Shown here piece by piece: positions 26,124 through 34,288 of a DNA stretch of 64,000 bases. Location of the stretch: the NCBI GenBank assembly GCA_023397655.1, contig JAEWTW010000016.1, forward strand, positions 3,601-67,600. Reading direction: 5' to 3'. The position numbers and the translations under genes were made by a program. The notes below the pieces were generated by a model. The model had not been told where the DNA came from and did no database searches. It saw only the letters and a list, made by a program, of their open reading frames with translations. The number at the start of each line of letters is the position of its first letter. The stretch's first letter is position 1. The stretch comes from Bacillota bacterium. Its GTDB lineage: Bacteria > Bacillota > Clostridia > Christensenellales > SZUA-584.

Positions 26124-28544
26124 ATGAAGATCAGCACCAAAATATTACTGTTTGTATCGGCGATCGCCTTGGTGGCAGTAACTGCTGCTGCGGGGCTTTC
26201 GATGATCGAGAACGCGGCATACGTCGACCAGGCGAGCAACGAACGCGCCGCCGCGGGTCTGACGGATCTCGAACGCGGCATTCAGGAGCAGCTGGTCAGC
26301 GCCGAGCACACCGCCCTGCTGCTGGCCGGCAATGCGGGTGTGGTTAAGGGAATAAAGACCGGCGATTTTGACGCACTGCAGACCACGCTGGATACCCTCA
26401 ACGGCAAGCTGCTGATGGATACAATATCAATTACTGACGACAAGGGCAATGTGATCATACGCCAGCACCAGCCGGACAAGAGGGGCGATAACATTGCTGA
26501 ACAATCCAACGTGGCTCAGGCGTTGTCGGGCAATACGCAAACGACGATAGAAGCAGGCCAGCTTGTTAAACTGTCCTGCCGTTCAGGCGCGCCCGTGCTG
26601 GACGATACGGGGAAAGTGATCGGCACGGTGGTTGTGGGATATACCTTTGAAAACCAGAAGCTGGTGGATGAGTTGAAGAGCGTTCACAATATGGAGTTTA
26701 CGATTTTCCAGGGAAATGTACGGCTGGCTACCACGATCATGAAAGACGGACAGCGTGCAACAGGCAGCGAACTGGATGCGCATATCGCGGACACCGTGAT
26801 CAAAGACGGGAAGGATTACTCCGGTATGGCAAACATACTGGGTATGCCGTTTTACACCGCGTATGCGCCGCTGAAGGATACGCAGGGCAATATCGTGGGC
26901 GTGCTGTTCGCGGGTCTGCCCGCGCAGAGCGCGAATGCGGCAAAGACCACAACGCTGCTGCACGTGCTGATATTTATACCTGTTCTGCTGGCCATACTAC
27001 TGATATTGCTGGTTATATTTGTGAGGAGAACGATCGGGAAGCCGATGAGAGCGATCACCTCGGCAGCTCAGAAGCTGGCGGACGGAGATACCGGAACGGC
27101 CATACAGGTGAAGGGCCATGATGAGATCGCTCAGATGGCAAAGGCGTTTACAGCGGTTGCTGAAGCGGTTGACAGCTTGGCACGGGATATCCATACCGTC
27201 AGCAAAACGGTTGAATCCGGCAGATTCGGCACGCGGGCGGATGAAGATGTGTACAACGGAGCATACCGCAGTATAGCGGCGGGCTTTAATGAAACGATGG
27301 GCAAATTCAGGCAGTATCTCGACAGCCTTTCGGCGCCTGTGCTGACGTTGGACAGCGACTATACGGTGCTCTATATGAACAAAGCCGGTGCGTCACTGGC
27401 AGGTCTTAATCCGGAGCAGGCAGTCGGCATGAAATGTTACGACATATTCAAGACAAGTGACTGCCGCACGAGCAAGTGTGCCTGCGGCCGCGCAATGGCA
27501 AACATGCGGCCCGAGACGGGAGAGACGGATGCGCATCCGTCTGTGGGAATGGATCTCGATATCGAATATACCGGCACGCCCATCATACTCAACGGGGAAG
27601 TAGCGGGTGCTTTCGAAGTGATCGTGGATCAGACGGCTATCAGGAAGGCAGGTAGCGAAGCACAGGCCCAGGCGGATACACTGGCCACACTGCTGAATGA
27701 GATAGACATAGCGGCAGAGCAGGTGGCGTCTGGTACGCGGCAGGTGTCGGACGGCAGCCAGCAAATATCAATGGGCGCAACAGAGCAGTCGAGCGCGATC
27801 GAGGAACTGACGACAACAATCTCTGATATTGCTTCGCAGACGCAGCAGAATGCGGCTAGTGCGAATCAGGCCAGTGAGCTGACACTGAAGGTCAAGCAGG
27901 AGGCTGAGCAGGGGAACGAGCGTATGGACGCGCTGCAAGCCGCGATGGCCGAGATCAATGATTCATCCGCGGGCATTTCAAAAATTATCAGGGTGATCGA
28001 TGACATTGCGTTCCAGACCAACATACTGGCGCTGAACGCCGCAGTGGAAGCGGCGCGCGCCGGCGTTCACGGGAAGGGCTTCGCCGTCGTGGCCGAGGAG
28101 GTGCGCAATCTCGCGGCTCGCAGCGCCGCTGCTGCAAAAGAAACCACGGCGCTCATTGAGCGGTCAGTCGCCAAGGCGGAGGCGGGCACAAAGATTGCGG
28201 ACGGCACGGCTGCTGCGCTGAAGGAGATGGTCAAAGGAGTGGAACAGGCTGCTGCGCTGGTCGCTGAGATTGCCGCCGCGTCCGGTGAACAAGCCAACGC
28301 TATCGTGCAGGTGGATCGCGGTATGGAGCAGATGGCGCAGGTGGTGCAGATGAACTCTGCCACGTCGGAGGAAACTGCCGCAGCCAGTGAGGAGCTTTCC
28401 GGACAGGCGGAATATCTGAAGAATATGGTGGGGCAATACACGCAGAAAGGTGATTCTTCATCAACAGATGCCAGACGGATGCTGTCTGATAATCCCTTAA
28501 TGACAGATGCAACGGTAACGGAAACTGACCTTGGAAAATACTGA
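26124..28544 (+). CDS. Chemoreceptor: Cache sensor, HAMP, Cys-rich PAS, MCP domain
   Basis: An 806-residue receptor, the longest here. Helix 1 is about 7-27, a Cache_3-type extracellular domain (MEFTIFQGNVRLATTI) spans about 35-270, helix 2 is at 274-300, then HAMP. A cytoplasmic PAS domain at about 398-510 carries C438-x8-C-x4-C-x-C454, the same four-cysteine motif as the receptor at 6162. The MCP hairpin follows and the protein ends in ETDLGKY. AAAGGGG precedes ATG. With an external Cache and an internal PAS it could integrate outside ligand and internal redox or metal state; that is inference. Confidence 0.95.
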   Translation: MKISTKILLFVSAIALVAVTAAAGLSMIENAAYVDQASNERAAAGLTDLERGIQEQLVSAEHTALLLAGNAGVVKGIKTGDFDALQTTLDTLNGKLLMDTISITDDKGNVIIRQHQPDKRGDNIAEQSNVAQALSGNTQTTIEAGQLVKLSCRSGAPVLDDTGKVIGTVVVGYTFENQKLVDELKSVHNMEFTIFQGNVRLATTIMKDGQRATGSELDAHIADTVIKDGKDYSGMANILGMPFYTAYAPLKDTQGNIVGVLFAGLPAQSANAAKTTTLLHVLIFIPVLLAILLILLVIFVRRTIGKPMRAITSAAQKLADGDTGTAIQVKGHDEIAQMAKAFTAVAEAVDSLARDIHTVSKTVESGRFGTRADEDVYNGAYRSIAAGFNETMGKFRQYLDSLSAPVLTLDSDYTVLYMNKAGASLAGLNPEQAVGMKCYDIFKTSDCRTSKCACGRAMANMRPETGETDAHPSVGMDLDIEYTGTPIILNGEVAGAFEVIVDQTAIRKAGSEAQAQADTLATLLNEIDIAAEQVASGTRQVSDGSQQISMGATEQSSAIEELTTTISDIASQTQQNAASANQASELTLKVKQEAEQGNERMDALQAAMAEINDSSAGISKIIRVIDDIAFQTNILALNAAVEAARAGVHGKGFAVVAEEVRNLAARSAAAAKETTALIERSVAKAEAGTKIADGTAAALKEMVKGVEQAAALVAEIAAASGEQANAIVQVDRGMEQMAQVVQMNSATSEETAAASEELSGQAEYLKNMVGQYTQKGDSSSTDARRMLSDNPLMTDATVTETDLGKY

Positions 28545-28553
28545 TATTAACAG

Positions 28554-28592
28554 GCAAAGCCCCCCATGGAAGCCATGCGGGGGCTTTGCTTT
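28554..28592 (+). terminator. Rho-independent terminator
   Basis: GCAAAGCCCCC (28554-28564) pairs with GGGGGCTTTGC (28579-28589), then TTTAG. It ends the chemoreceptor block. Confidence 0.8.
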
Positions 28593-28741
28593 AGCCTGAA
28601 GCCGCAGCCTTTGGCTTTTATATGAGGTTTAAGAGCTTTGGTATGATGTACGGTCCGCCGCTTCTGGCAGACCGTATCCGGAATGAGTATTATATCACCG
28701 GATGACTTCAGAACGTAAAGGCGCTATGCTGTAAGGGCTAT

Positions 28742-28858
28742 TTACCAGCCCCAGCCGCCGCGCCAGCCGCCGCAGCAGCCGCGGTTCCAGCCGCCGCCCC
28801 AGCAGCCGCCGGACCAGCCGCCGCACCAGCCGCGGTTCCAGCCCCATCCACAACACAT
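28742..28858 (-). CDS. Gly/Trp/Cys-rich 38-residue microprotein
   Basis: Starts MCCGWGWNRGWCGGWSGGCW and repeats G-W, W-N-R-G-C/W and C-G-G-W units to the end. About 40% glycine, with many tryptophans and several cysteines; no charge except arginines. AAGGGGGTG lies six bases before ATG 28858. An in-frame upstream ATG at 28978 exists, but the ribosome site favours 28858. Upstream on the minus strand is the element CAGTGAATATA shared with three other places in the window. Such composition is seen in spore coat or crust-type structural proteins; that role is inference. No known family is recognised. Confidence 0.6.
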   Translation of the reverse strand: MCCGWGWNRGWCGGWSGGCWGGGWNRGCCGGWRGGWGW

Positions 28859-28880
28859 AAGCTTCACCCCCTTGCTCCAT

Positions 28881-28892
28881 GTATATTCACTG
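28881..28892 (-). promoter_or_regulatory. Repeated promoter-like element CAGTGAATATAC
   Basis: On the minus strand, CAGTGAATATAC lies about ten bases before the ribosome site of the microprotein, so it is probably the -10 region. Near-copies are at 29185-29195, 49874-49883 and 50273-50287, each upstream of a small minus-strand reading frame. GCAC occurs 16 bases upstream, a possible -35. The pattern (AC then an ATA-rich -10) is reminiscent of late sporulation promoters, but the match to sigma-K is imperfect. Confidence 0.4.
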
Positions 28893-29100
28893 ACGATGAA
28901 TAGGGTGCTATAATCTATGTCGGTGTTCGTATCCTCATCGGCGCAAACACGTAACACAACGGGATACTGAGCATTCATAAAGCACAGCTTGAATGTACGG
29001 CGTGCCGCATCAGGCAGGCCCCTGTTTTCTTATATATAAGCACCCATGGGGATGGGGCGCTCAACGCCGGAATACATTTTGTATGCCTTTTTCAGCAGCC

Positions 29101-29175
29101 GCATGGACAGCAACTGGACCCAGCGGACACAGCCGCAACAGCCGCGGCTCCAACCTCATCCGCTGCCCCTCCTTT
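29101..29175 (-). pseudogene. Decayed copy of the Gly/Trp/Cys-rich microprotein
   Basis: On the minus strand the frame GWSRGCCGC resembles the gene at 28742 but is preceded by TGA where that gene has a TGG tryptophan codon, and no ATG lies in frame after the AAAGGAGGGG ribosome site. An ATG at 29149 in another frame gives an arginine/leucine-rich 32-residue peptide of doubtful meaning. The same CAGTGAATATA element lies upstream (29185-29195). A duplication followed by decay explains all of this. Confidence 0.45.
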
Positions 29176-29184
29176 GCTAATATA

Positions 29185-29195
29185 TATATTCACTG
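29185..29195 (-). promoter_or_regulatory. Second copy of the CAGTGAATATA element
   Basis: CAGTGAATATA on the minus strand, followed by an alternating TA run and AAAGGAGGGG. It sits ahead of the decayed microprotein copy. Confidence 0.35.
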
Positions 29196-29289
29196 ATCAT
29201 TTACATGGCACGTCTCAATTTATGATGCAAAAATGAATGACGAGGCTCTTGGCGGTGCAAAATAATCATGTCACTGGGAGGTGATTTTG

Positions 29290-29421
29290 ATGAAACAGAG
29301 GAAACCGAGAAACAGAGCCCCGCGGGATATGGTGGACGCACAAAAGGCTGCGCTCAGCAAGGTGGGCGAAAAAAATGTGGCTGTGGAGAATGGCAGCGTG
29401 CCCAATCCGCATGACGGCTGA
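29290..29421 (+). CDS. Small hypothetical protein (43 residues)
   Basis: ATG 29290 follows GGGAGGTG with six bases between, an excellent ribosome site. The protein begins MKQRKPRNRAPRDMVDAQKA and ends in PNPHDG. The first 12 residues are strongly basic and the rest is helical and polar. A hairpin terminator follows directly. Not recognised; the small basic form near Cys-rich small proteins would suit a spore-associated protein, but that is a guess. Confidence 0.6.
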   Translation: MKQRKPRNRAPRDMVDAQKAALSKVGEKNVAVENGSVPNPHDG

Positions 29422-29434
29422 AAAGGAAACGGCA

Positions 29435-29466
29435 TAAAACGCTCCGCCGATTTGCGGGGCGTTTTA
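29435..29466 (+). terminator. Rho-independent terminator
   Basis: TAAAACGCtCCGC pairs with GCGGgGCGTTTTA around CGATTT. It closes the 43-residue gene. Confidence 0.75.
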
Positions 29467-29484
29467 ATGTGCTTTAGCGTAATA

Positions 29485-29710
29485 ATCCACCAGCTATGCT
29501 GGTGTGAATAAAAATGCTTCAGCTTACAGCAATTGAGCGAAGCGAATGACAAAAAATAGACTGTCAAAAGCAGTGCGCTCGAGAGGAGTACTGCTTTAGC
29601 AGTCGTAGGGCGAGTAATGCAACTGGCGGACTTTTCAATACGTCTTGAGACGTAGCCAGTAAAATGCCCTTTTAGGGCTGGTGCATACCACCAGTTTAAC
29701 TGGTGGTTTT
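29485..29710. mobile_element. Hairpin-rich element, possible IS200/IS605-derived non-autonomous unit
   Basis: About 220 bases without a gene but with five perfect hairpins in a row: CACCAGC/GCTGGTG (29488-29504), AAAGCAGT/ACTGCTTT (29567-29597), TACGTCT/AGACGTA (29639-29654), GCCCT/AGGGC (29666-29678) and ACCACCAGTT/AACTGGTGGT (29687-29707). The two outer hairpins share CCACCAG and face each other like the left and right ends of IS200/IS605 elements, which are recognised as single-stranded hairpins. No tnpA or tnpB is present. It could equally be a structured RNA gene. Confidence 0.4.
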
Positions 29711-29894
29711 GATTTGCTCCTGGCAAGGCAGAACATTCTATGTCCCGATTCACTCTCCGGGACTTATTTATTTGTCCGACAACATGCCGGTAATCTGATT
29801 AGCGTGGATAAACAGCATTTTATGCGGCAATCATGCCGCAATCATACTTTATATATGATATAATAGTATTAAATCGAAACGGGAGGAAATTATT

Positions 29895-31484
29895 ATGTTT
29901 TGTTCCCGCTGTGGGTTTCAGAATGAACCAGGGGCTGTTTTTTGCACCAAGTGCGGCGCTTCCGTACAGCATGATGAACAGCCGCAAGCACCGCTGCAGA
30001 ACGATGGCTCTCATCAAGACAATGCAACGCGCCCGGGCTTTCCCCCGGCGGCCGTCAGCGCGTTACCGGCAAAGAAAAAGCGTACCGGACTGATCATCGG
30101 TCTGTCTGCCGGCGGCCTCCTGCTGGTTGGCGCTGCTTTGGCAGCGGTATTGCTGCTCGGCGGGCCGGGACTGGCCGGCACGTGGTCTTGCGAGGAGCGG
30201 GGTTGGGTATTGCAGATTGAAGATGGCATTTTGACAGAATACAGTCCGGCCGGAACGGATACCACACGGTATTCATATGACGGCAGTGAAGGTGAGGCAG
30301 AGCTGCAGGACGGCAATGTGAGCTTCACAGCGAAGGGCGACAGTCTGAGGCTGACCAACGAGGAGACGGGAGAAAAGTACCTGTTCAGGCGGCAGGAAGA
30401 GGACTTCGAAATTGAGGAAGCGGTGCTGGATGGGATGGAGGGGCTTTGGAGCAGCGAGGCTCTGGGCGAGGTGATCGGGCTGGACGGCGGCGTGCTCTAT
30501 GTGTATGCTGGCAACGGCGATCTGACGGGAAGCTACGACTATGACGTCCGGCAAGGTAAAGGCGCATTGTCGCTTGAGGGCAAGGAGTATGACTTTACCG
30601 CTGGATGGGATGCGCTGAATGTGGTTGATATCGGCACCTATGTGCGCGCGGAGAATGGGCTGGATGTAGCGTCCTTCGTCAGCCGGTATGCCAACCCGCT
30701 GCTGGCCACATGGTACGAAACGACGGGTACATACGGCACCATCATATTCGCCGCAGACGGCAGCTTCGTCCTGGAGGTATACGGCAAAACGTTCAGCGGT
30801 ACGTATACCTACGATACGCAAACGGGCAGCGGCAGCGCACTGCTTGAACTGACGGGCGAACCCGAGCCGTTTACCTATGCGGACGGCACGCTGACACTGG
30901 ATGGTATGACATACACGCAGAGTTATGTGGAGCAGCCGGCAGCAGAGGACATCAATACTGCCGTAACGGGCATCTGGTACGACGAGGAGCTGCCCGAGGA
31001 GCTTCTCATATTTTACGCTGACGGGACGGTGGAAGTCAGCAGCGCGGATACATTCTATTCCGGCACATATACATTTGACCCGTTTGAAATGAACGGTGTG
31101 ATCACACTGACGGACGGGGTTCAATCGGAAGAATACCCGTTCAGCCTTGCGGGAGACACGCTGGATCTGGGCGGATACACCTACAAGCGGCAGCAGACAG
31201 CGGGAGAAACAGGCACCATTCTCGGCACATGGTATGATGTGGCCGGTATGCAGGGAACGCTGTATTTCGATAAGGACGGGCTCGCGATCATGGAATCTTA
31301 CGGTACGTTCTTCTACGGCACCTACATATTTGATGCAGGCATCGGAACGGGTACGATGACGCTGGATTTCGTGGAAGGCCCAAATACGTGGAACCTCATT
31401 TTGCAGGATGGACTGCTTGACTCCGGGGATACGGTGTACACACAAGAATTGGTGGAGCAGACGACGAGCACTGACGCGGGATAA
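29895..31484 (+). CDS. Zinc-ribbon membrane protein with five beta-rich repeats
   Basis: 529 residues. Residues 2-22 form a zinc ribbon (CSRCGF...FCTKCG, two CxxC pairs). A proline-rich linker and one membrane helix (about 65-88, LIIGLSAGGLLLVGAALAAVLLL) follow. The rest, presumably outside, contains about five repeats of 75-80 residues. Each has a GTWY-like start, a DG turn, an F-x-G-T-Y-x-Y-D centre and a closing Y-T segment; the third and fifth are the clearest. Zinc-ribbon plus helix plus extracellular repeat proteins are common in Clostridia with unknown roles. GGGAGG precedes ATG 29895, and a TATAAT lies just upstream. Confidence 0.75.
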   Translation: MFCSRCGFQNEPGAVFCTKCGASVQHDEQPQAPLQNDGSHQDNATRPGFPPAAVSALPAKKKRTGLIIGLSAGGLLLVGAALAAVLLLGGPGLAGTWSCEERGWVLQIEDGILTEYSPAGTDTTRYSYDGSEGEAELQDGNVSFTAKGDSLRLTNEETGEKYLFRRQEEDFEIEEAVLDGMEGLWSSEALGEVIGLDGGVLYVYAGNGDLTGSYDYDVRQGKGALSLEGKEYDFTAGWDALNVVDIGTYVRAENGLDVASFVSRYANPLLATWYETTGTYGTIIFAADGSFVLEVYGKTFSGTYTYDTQTGSGSALLELTGEPEPFTYADGTLTLDGMTYTQSYVEQPAAEDINTAVTGIWYDEELPEELLIFYADGTVEVSSADTFYSGTYTFDPFEMNGVITLTDGVQSEEYPFSLAGDTLDLGGYTYKRQQTAGETGTILGTWYDVAGMQGTLYFDKDGLAIMESYGTFFYGTYIFDAGIGTGTMTLDFVEGPNTWNLILQDGLLDSGDTVYTQELVEQTTSTDAG

Positions 31485-31529
31485 GTCAGGATAACCCGAA
31501 TAACGGGGGCATTGCGAAAGGGTAGGGTT

Positions 31530-32183
31530 ATGCTGCTGAAAGGGTTTCGTTTGGGGCTGTTGCTGCAGATCGCCGTGGGGCCGGTCTGCGCGTTCATATT
31601 TCAGGCTGCTGCGGTTCACGGCTTTTGGGCCGCTGAAGTGGGCGTACTGGGCGTGGCGCTGGCAGACGCACTGTACATATTCGCGGCGCTGCTGGGCGTG
31701 GGCGCGCTGCTGGACAGAAAGCCGGGGCTTATGCGCGCGCTGAAATATGGCGGCGCGGCAGTGATGACGCTGTTTGGCTTTTGGCTGCTGCTGAGTGCTC
31801 TGTTTCCCGGTATGCTGCCTGGCTTTAAGCCGATGGCAAGCGAAGGCGTGTTTGCGGGCGCATTGCTGCTCACGCTTTCAAGCCCGCTCACCATACTGTT
31901 CTGGGCGGGCGTGTTCGCACAGCGCGCCGCGGAGCAGAACACAACCCGGCACGGACTCATGCTGTTTGGCTTTGGTGCAGTACTCTCAACGCTGGTATTT
32001 CTTTTGGCAGTGGCTGCCTTGGGCGGCGTGGTGCGGGGGTTTCTGCCGGACGTTGCGATACGCGTGCTGAACGGCGCGGTGGGCGCAGCACTGATTGCAT
32101 TCGGAGTCCGTGCCATGGCGAAGAGAACAAGTGTATATCCTGCTCCAAAGAAGAATAAGCAGGGTCACCACCATATATTATAA
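31530..32183 (+). CDS. LysE/RhtB-family transporter
   Basis: 217 residues with six hydrophobic helices. The N-terminal GLLLQIAVGPVCAFI matches the signature region of the LysE superfamily (a GP motif in helix 1). Members export amino acids or related small metabolites; the substrate is unknown. ATG 31530 with AAGGGTAGGG upstream is chosen over an in-frame TTG at 31512. It begins 45 bases after the zinc-ribbon gene, so they may form an operon. The C-terminus is basic (KRTSVYPAPKKNKQGHHH). Confidence 0.85.
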   Translation: MLLKGFRLGLLLQIAVGPVCAFIFQAAAVHGFWAAEVGVLGVALADALYIFAALLGVGALLDRKPGLMRALKYGGAAVMTLFGFWLLLSALFPGMLPGFKPMASEGVFAGALLLTLSSPLTILFWAGVFAQRAAEQNTTRHGLMLFGFGAVLSTLVFLLAVAALGGVVRGFLPDVAIRVLNGAVGAALIAFGVRAMAKRTSVYPAPKKNKQGHHHIL

Positions 32184-32218
32184 GAATATCAGGGGGAGAA
32201 TTTCTGGCACTTTCTTAT

Positions 32219-32234
32219 TGATAACCAATTATCA
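32219..32234. promoter_or_regulatory. Palindrome TGATAA-CCAA-TTATCA
   Basis: A perfect 6+4+6 inverted repeat between the exporter and the protease gene. It resembles half of a Fur-type box, but a full 19-bp box is not present, so the regulator is uncertain. Confidence 0.3.
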
Positions 32235-32468
32235 TTAAATCTTTTTTTTCAATTCTAAAACTGCTGATTATATCGTGAAGTGTCCGGCAGCCAGTTTGTT
32301 TATTCTGCGGTTCATGTTGTATTGAATTATGAATAATGCCTTTTGATGTCGTAATCCAGCTTTTTGAAGCTTTGTTTACAATTCTTTCATTTCGCGGTCA
32401 TTGCTCTGTAATTTTCTAGGACTATATTGACAGTAATAAAAGCGGACGACCTTAAGGAGGCGACCAAA

Positions 32469-33776
32469 ATGGATCAGAATAACAATGGATATGGCAACTA
32501 TAATGGCTATAACGGCTTCAATGGCTATAACGGATACAATCCGTACAACGACTACAGGACGCAGTATTCCGCGCAGCCGCCCCAGCCGCCAAAAAAGAAA
32601 CGCGGTGGTGCGTTGGGCATAGTGGCCGCGTCGGTGTCTGGCGCGGTGATCGGCGGTCTGGCTGTGGGTTTGGTGCTGGGCGGAATGCCTGGAAACCGGC
32701 TGTCACAGCAGGCTTACATAGACGAGGCCGTACAAAGCGCGCTGGCGGCGCAGAGCACCACACAGCTGAATATGCCGGACGACGGTTCGGTGAACGGCAC
32801 AATGTTCAATCAGGTGACCACCAACTATTCGGATGCCATTCAGCAGGTGGTGGACAAGGCTTCGCCCAGCGTGGTGGGCATCGCGACGGGTATCGGTACC
32901 GGCACCGGCGTGATCGTGAGCGCGGATGGACTCATTCTCACCAATCAGCATGTGATCGCGCAGGAGGACGCATCGTTGATGTTTCAGCCGTTCGGGCAGT
33001 TCATGCCGCCGCAGCAGGTAGATTCCACCATCACTGTCACGCTGTCGGATGGCACCGAATATGAGGCCACGGTGCTGTTTGAAGACGAAACGATGGATCT
33101 CGCGGTGATCAAGATTGAAGCAACGGGGCTGACCGCGGCAACGCTTGGAGATTCGGCCAGCGTCAAGGTAGGCGAGGTGACCATCGCCATCGGCAATCCG
33201 CTCGGGCTGGAGCAGACGGTGACCAGCGGCATCGTGTCCGCGCTGGACAGAAGCGTGCCTCTTAGCAACACGCAGATCGCGGAAGATTTGATACAGACGG
33301 ATGCGGCCATCAACGCAGGCAACAGCGGCGGCGCGCTGCTGAACACCAGCGGTGAGGTAGTGGGTATAAACAGCTACAAGCTGTCGAACGGGGAAGGCAT
33401 CGGCTTTGCGATTCCCATCAATGCAGCCAAGCCCATATTGGAACAGATTATCAAAAACGGCGAGTTTAAGCAGGCGCAGATTGGGCTGTCGATGATTGAC
33501 AAGGAACTGCTGAACTACTACAACTACAATGAAAAAATAAATCTGGATAAAGGGCTGTATGTGTATGAAGTGAACGCTGATTCAGATGCGTATGCCAAAG
33601 GGCTGCGGCAGGGTGACATAATTACTGCGGTGGACAGCGTGGAAGTGAATACGATACTCGAGTTCAAGACACAGATTTACAAGCACCTGCCGGGCGACAG
33701 CGTGACGCTGACGGTGCAGCGGGATGGAAGCGCATCCCAAATGACGGTGCAGCTGACACAGGCCGGACAGGCATAA
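32469..33776 (+). CDS. HtrA/DegP-type serine protease with YNG-repeat N-terminus
   Basis: 435 residues. Residues 7-30 are a low-complexity cytoplasmic tail of Y-N-G units; a membrane helix follows at about 47-72. The trypsin-like domain has the triad His161 (LTNQHVI), Asp210 (DETMDLAVIKI) and Ser286 (NAGNSGGAL). One PDZ domain is at about 340-430. Anchored outside the membrane, it would degrade or refold damaged exported proteins. ATG 32469 with a perfect AAGGAGG was chosen over an in-frame start at 32427. TTGCTC-N16-TATATT at 32401-32428 is a possible sigma-A promoter. Confidence 0.93.
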   Translation: MDQNNNGYGNYNGYNGFNGYNGYNPYNDYRTQYSAQPPQPPKKKRGGALGIVAASVSGAVIGGLAVGLVLGGMPGNRLSQQAYIDEAVQSALAAQSTTQLNMPDDGSVNGTMFNQVTTNYSDAIQQVVDKASPSVVGIATGIGTGTGVIVSADGLILTNQHVIAQEDASLMFQPFGQFMPPQQVDSTITVTLSDGTEYEATVLFEDETMDLAVIKIEATGLTAATLGDSASVKVGEVTIAIGNPLGLEQTVTSGIVSALDRSVPLSNTQIAEDLIQTDAAINAGNSGGALLNTSGEVVGINSYKLSNGEGIGFAIPINAAKPILEQIIKNGEFKQAQIGLSMIDKELLNYYNYNEKINLDKGLYVYEVNADSDAYAKGLRQGDIITAVDSVEVNTILEFKTQIYKHLPGDSVTLTVQRDGSASQMTVQLTQAGQA

Positions 33777-33807
33777 GCATAAGTTTATTAGAATACCCCC
33801 TATCTTT

Positions 33808-33839
33808 GCCGGGAGGAGGAGACTTCCCCCGGCTTTTTT
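33808..33839 (+). terminator. Rho-independent terminator
   Basis: GCCGGG (33808-33813) pairs with CCCGGC (33828-33833), with inner GGA/TCC pairs, then TTTTTT. Confidence 0.8.
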
Positions 33840-33932
33840 ATTGGGCAAGAGTCAGCTTCAATTGCCAAGACAGGAATATTTTATATGAGGGGAGATGAAA
33901 ATAGAAAAAACGAGAAAGGAAGGAAAGGAACC

Positions 33933-34280
33933 GTGGGAGTTGTTACGAATGTGACTGATGCGTATCAGAAATGCATAGATGCCTGCTGCCAGTGTGCGAG
34001 AGCCTGTAACGAATGCTTTGAAGCATGCCTGAATGAGGCGGATGTTCAGGACAGAACCAAATGCATCAAAATGCTGGTAGAGTGCGCGCGGATGTGCGAG
34101 ATGTCAGTTGCGGGGATGTCTTCAAACGCCATGTTTGCGAAGGACCATTGCAGGCTCTGCGCAGCGGTATGCGATGCGTGCGCACAGGACTGCTCAGGCT
34201 TTCAGGATGAACACTGTCAGAAGTGTGCACAAGTCTGCCGCAGCTGCGCGCAGGAATGCAGGAGCATGGCCGGTATGTAA
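33933..34280 (+). CDS. Cys-rich four-helix protein (DUF326/copper-storage type)
   Basis: 115 residues with about 18 cysteines in CxxC and CxxxC spacings along amphipathic helices (CIDACCQCARACNECFEACL, CRLCAAVCDACAQDC). This is the pattern of DUF326 and Csp-type four-helix-bundle copper-binding proteins, where thiolates line the core. It lacks an export signal, so it would store or buffer Cu(I) in the cytosol. GTG 33933 is preferred because AAAGGAAGGAAAGGA lies directly upstream; ATG 33885 in the same frame would add 16 lysine/arginine-rich residues. It has its own terminator. Confidence 0.85.
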   Translation: MGVVTNVTDAYQKCIDACCQCARACNECFEACLNEADVQDRTKCIKMLVECARMCEMSVAGMSSNAMFAKDHCRLCAAVCDACAQDCSGFQDEHCQKCAQVCRSCAQECRSMAGM

Positions 34281-34288
34281 CGGCCATC

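Noticed and set aside
30273..31619. Long open frame on the minus strand (448 codons)
   Set aside because: It is fully antisense to the zinc-ribbon repeat gene and its product has no fold-like pattern; the plus-strand gene has domains, repeats and a ribosome site.
32219..32234. Fur box
   Set aside because: Only a 6-4-6 palindrome, not a 19-bp box with the GATAAT triplets, and no iron-related gene follows; kept only as an unnamed palindrome.
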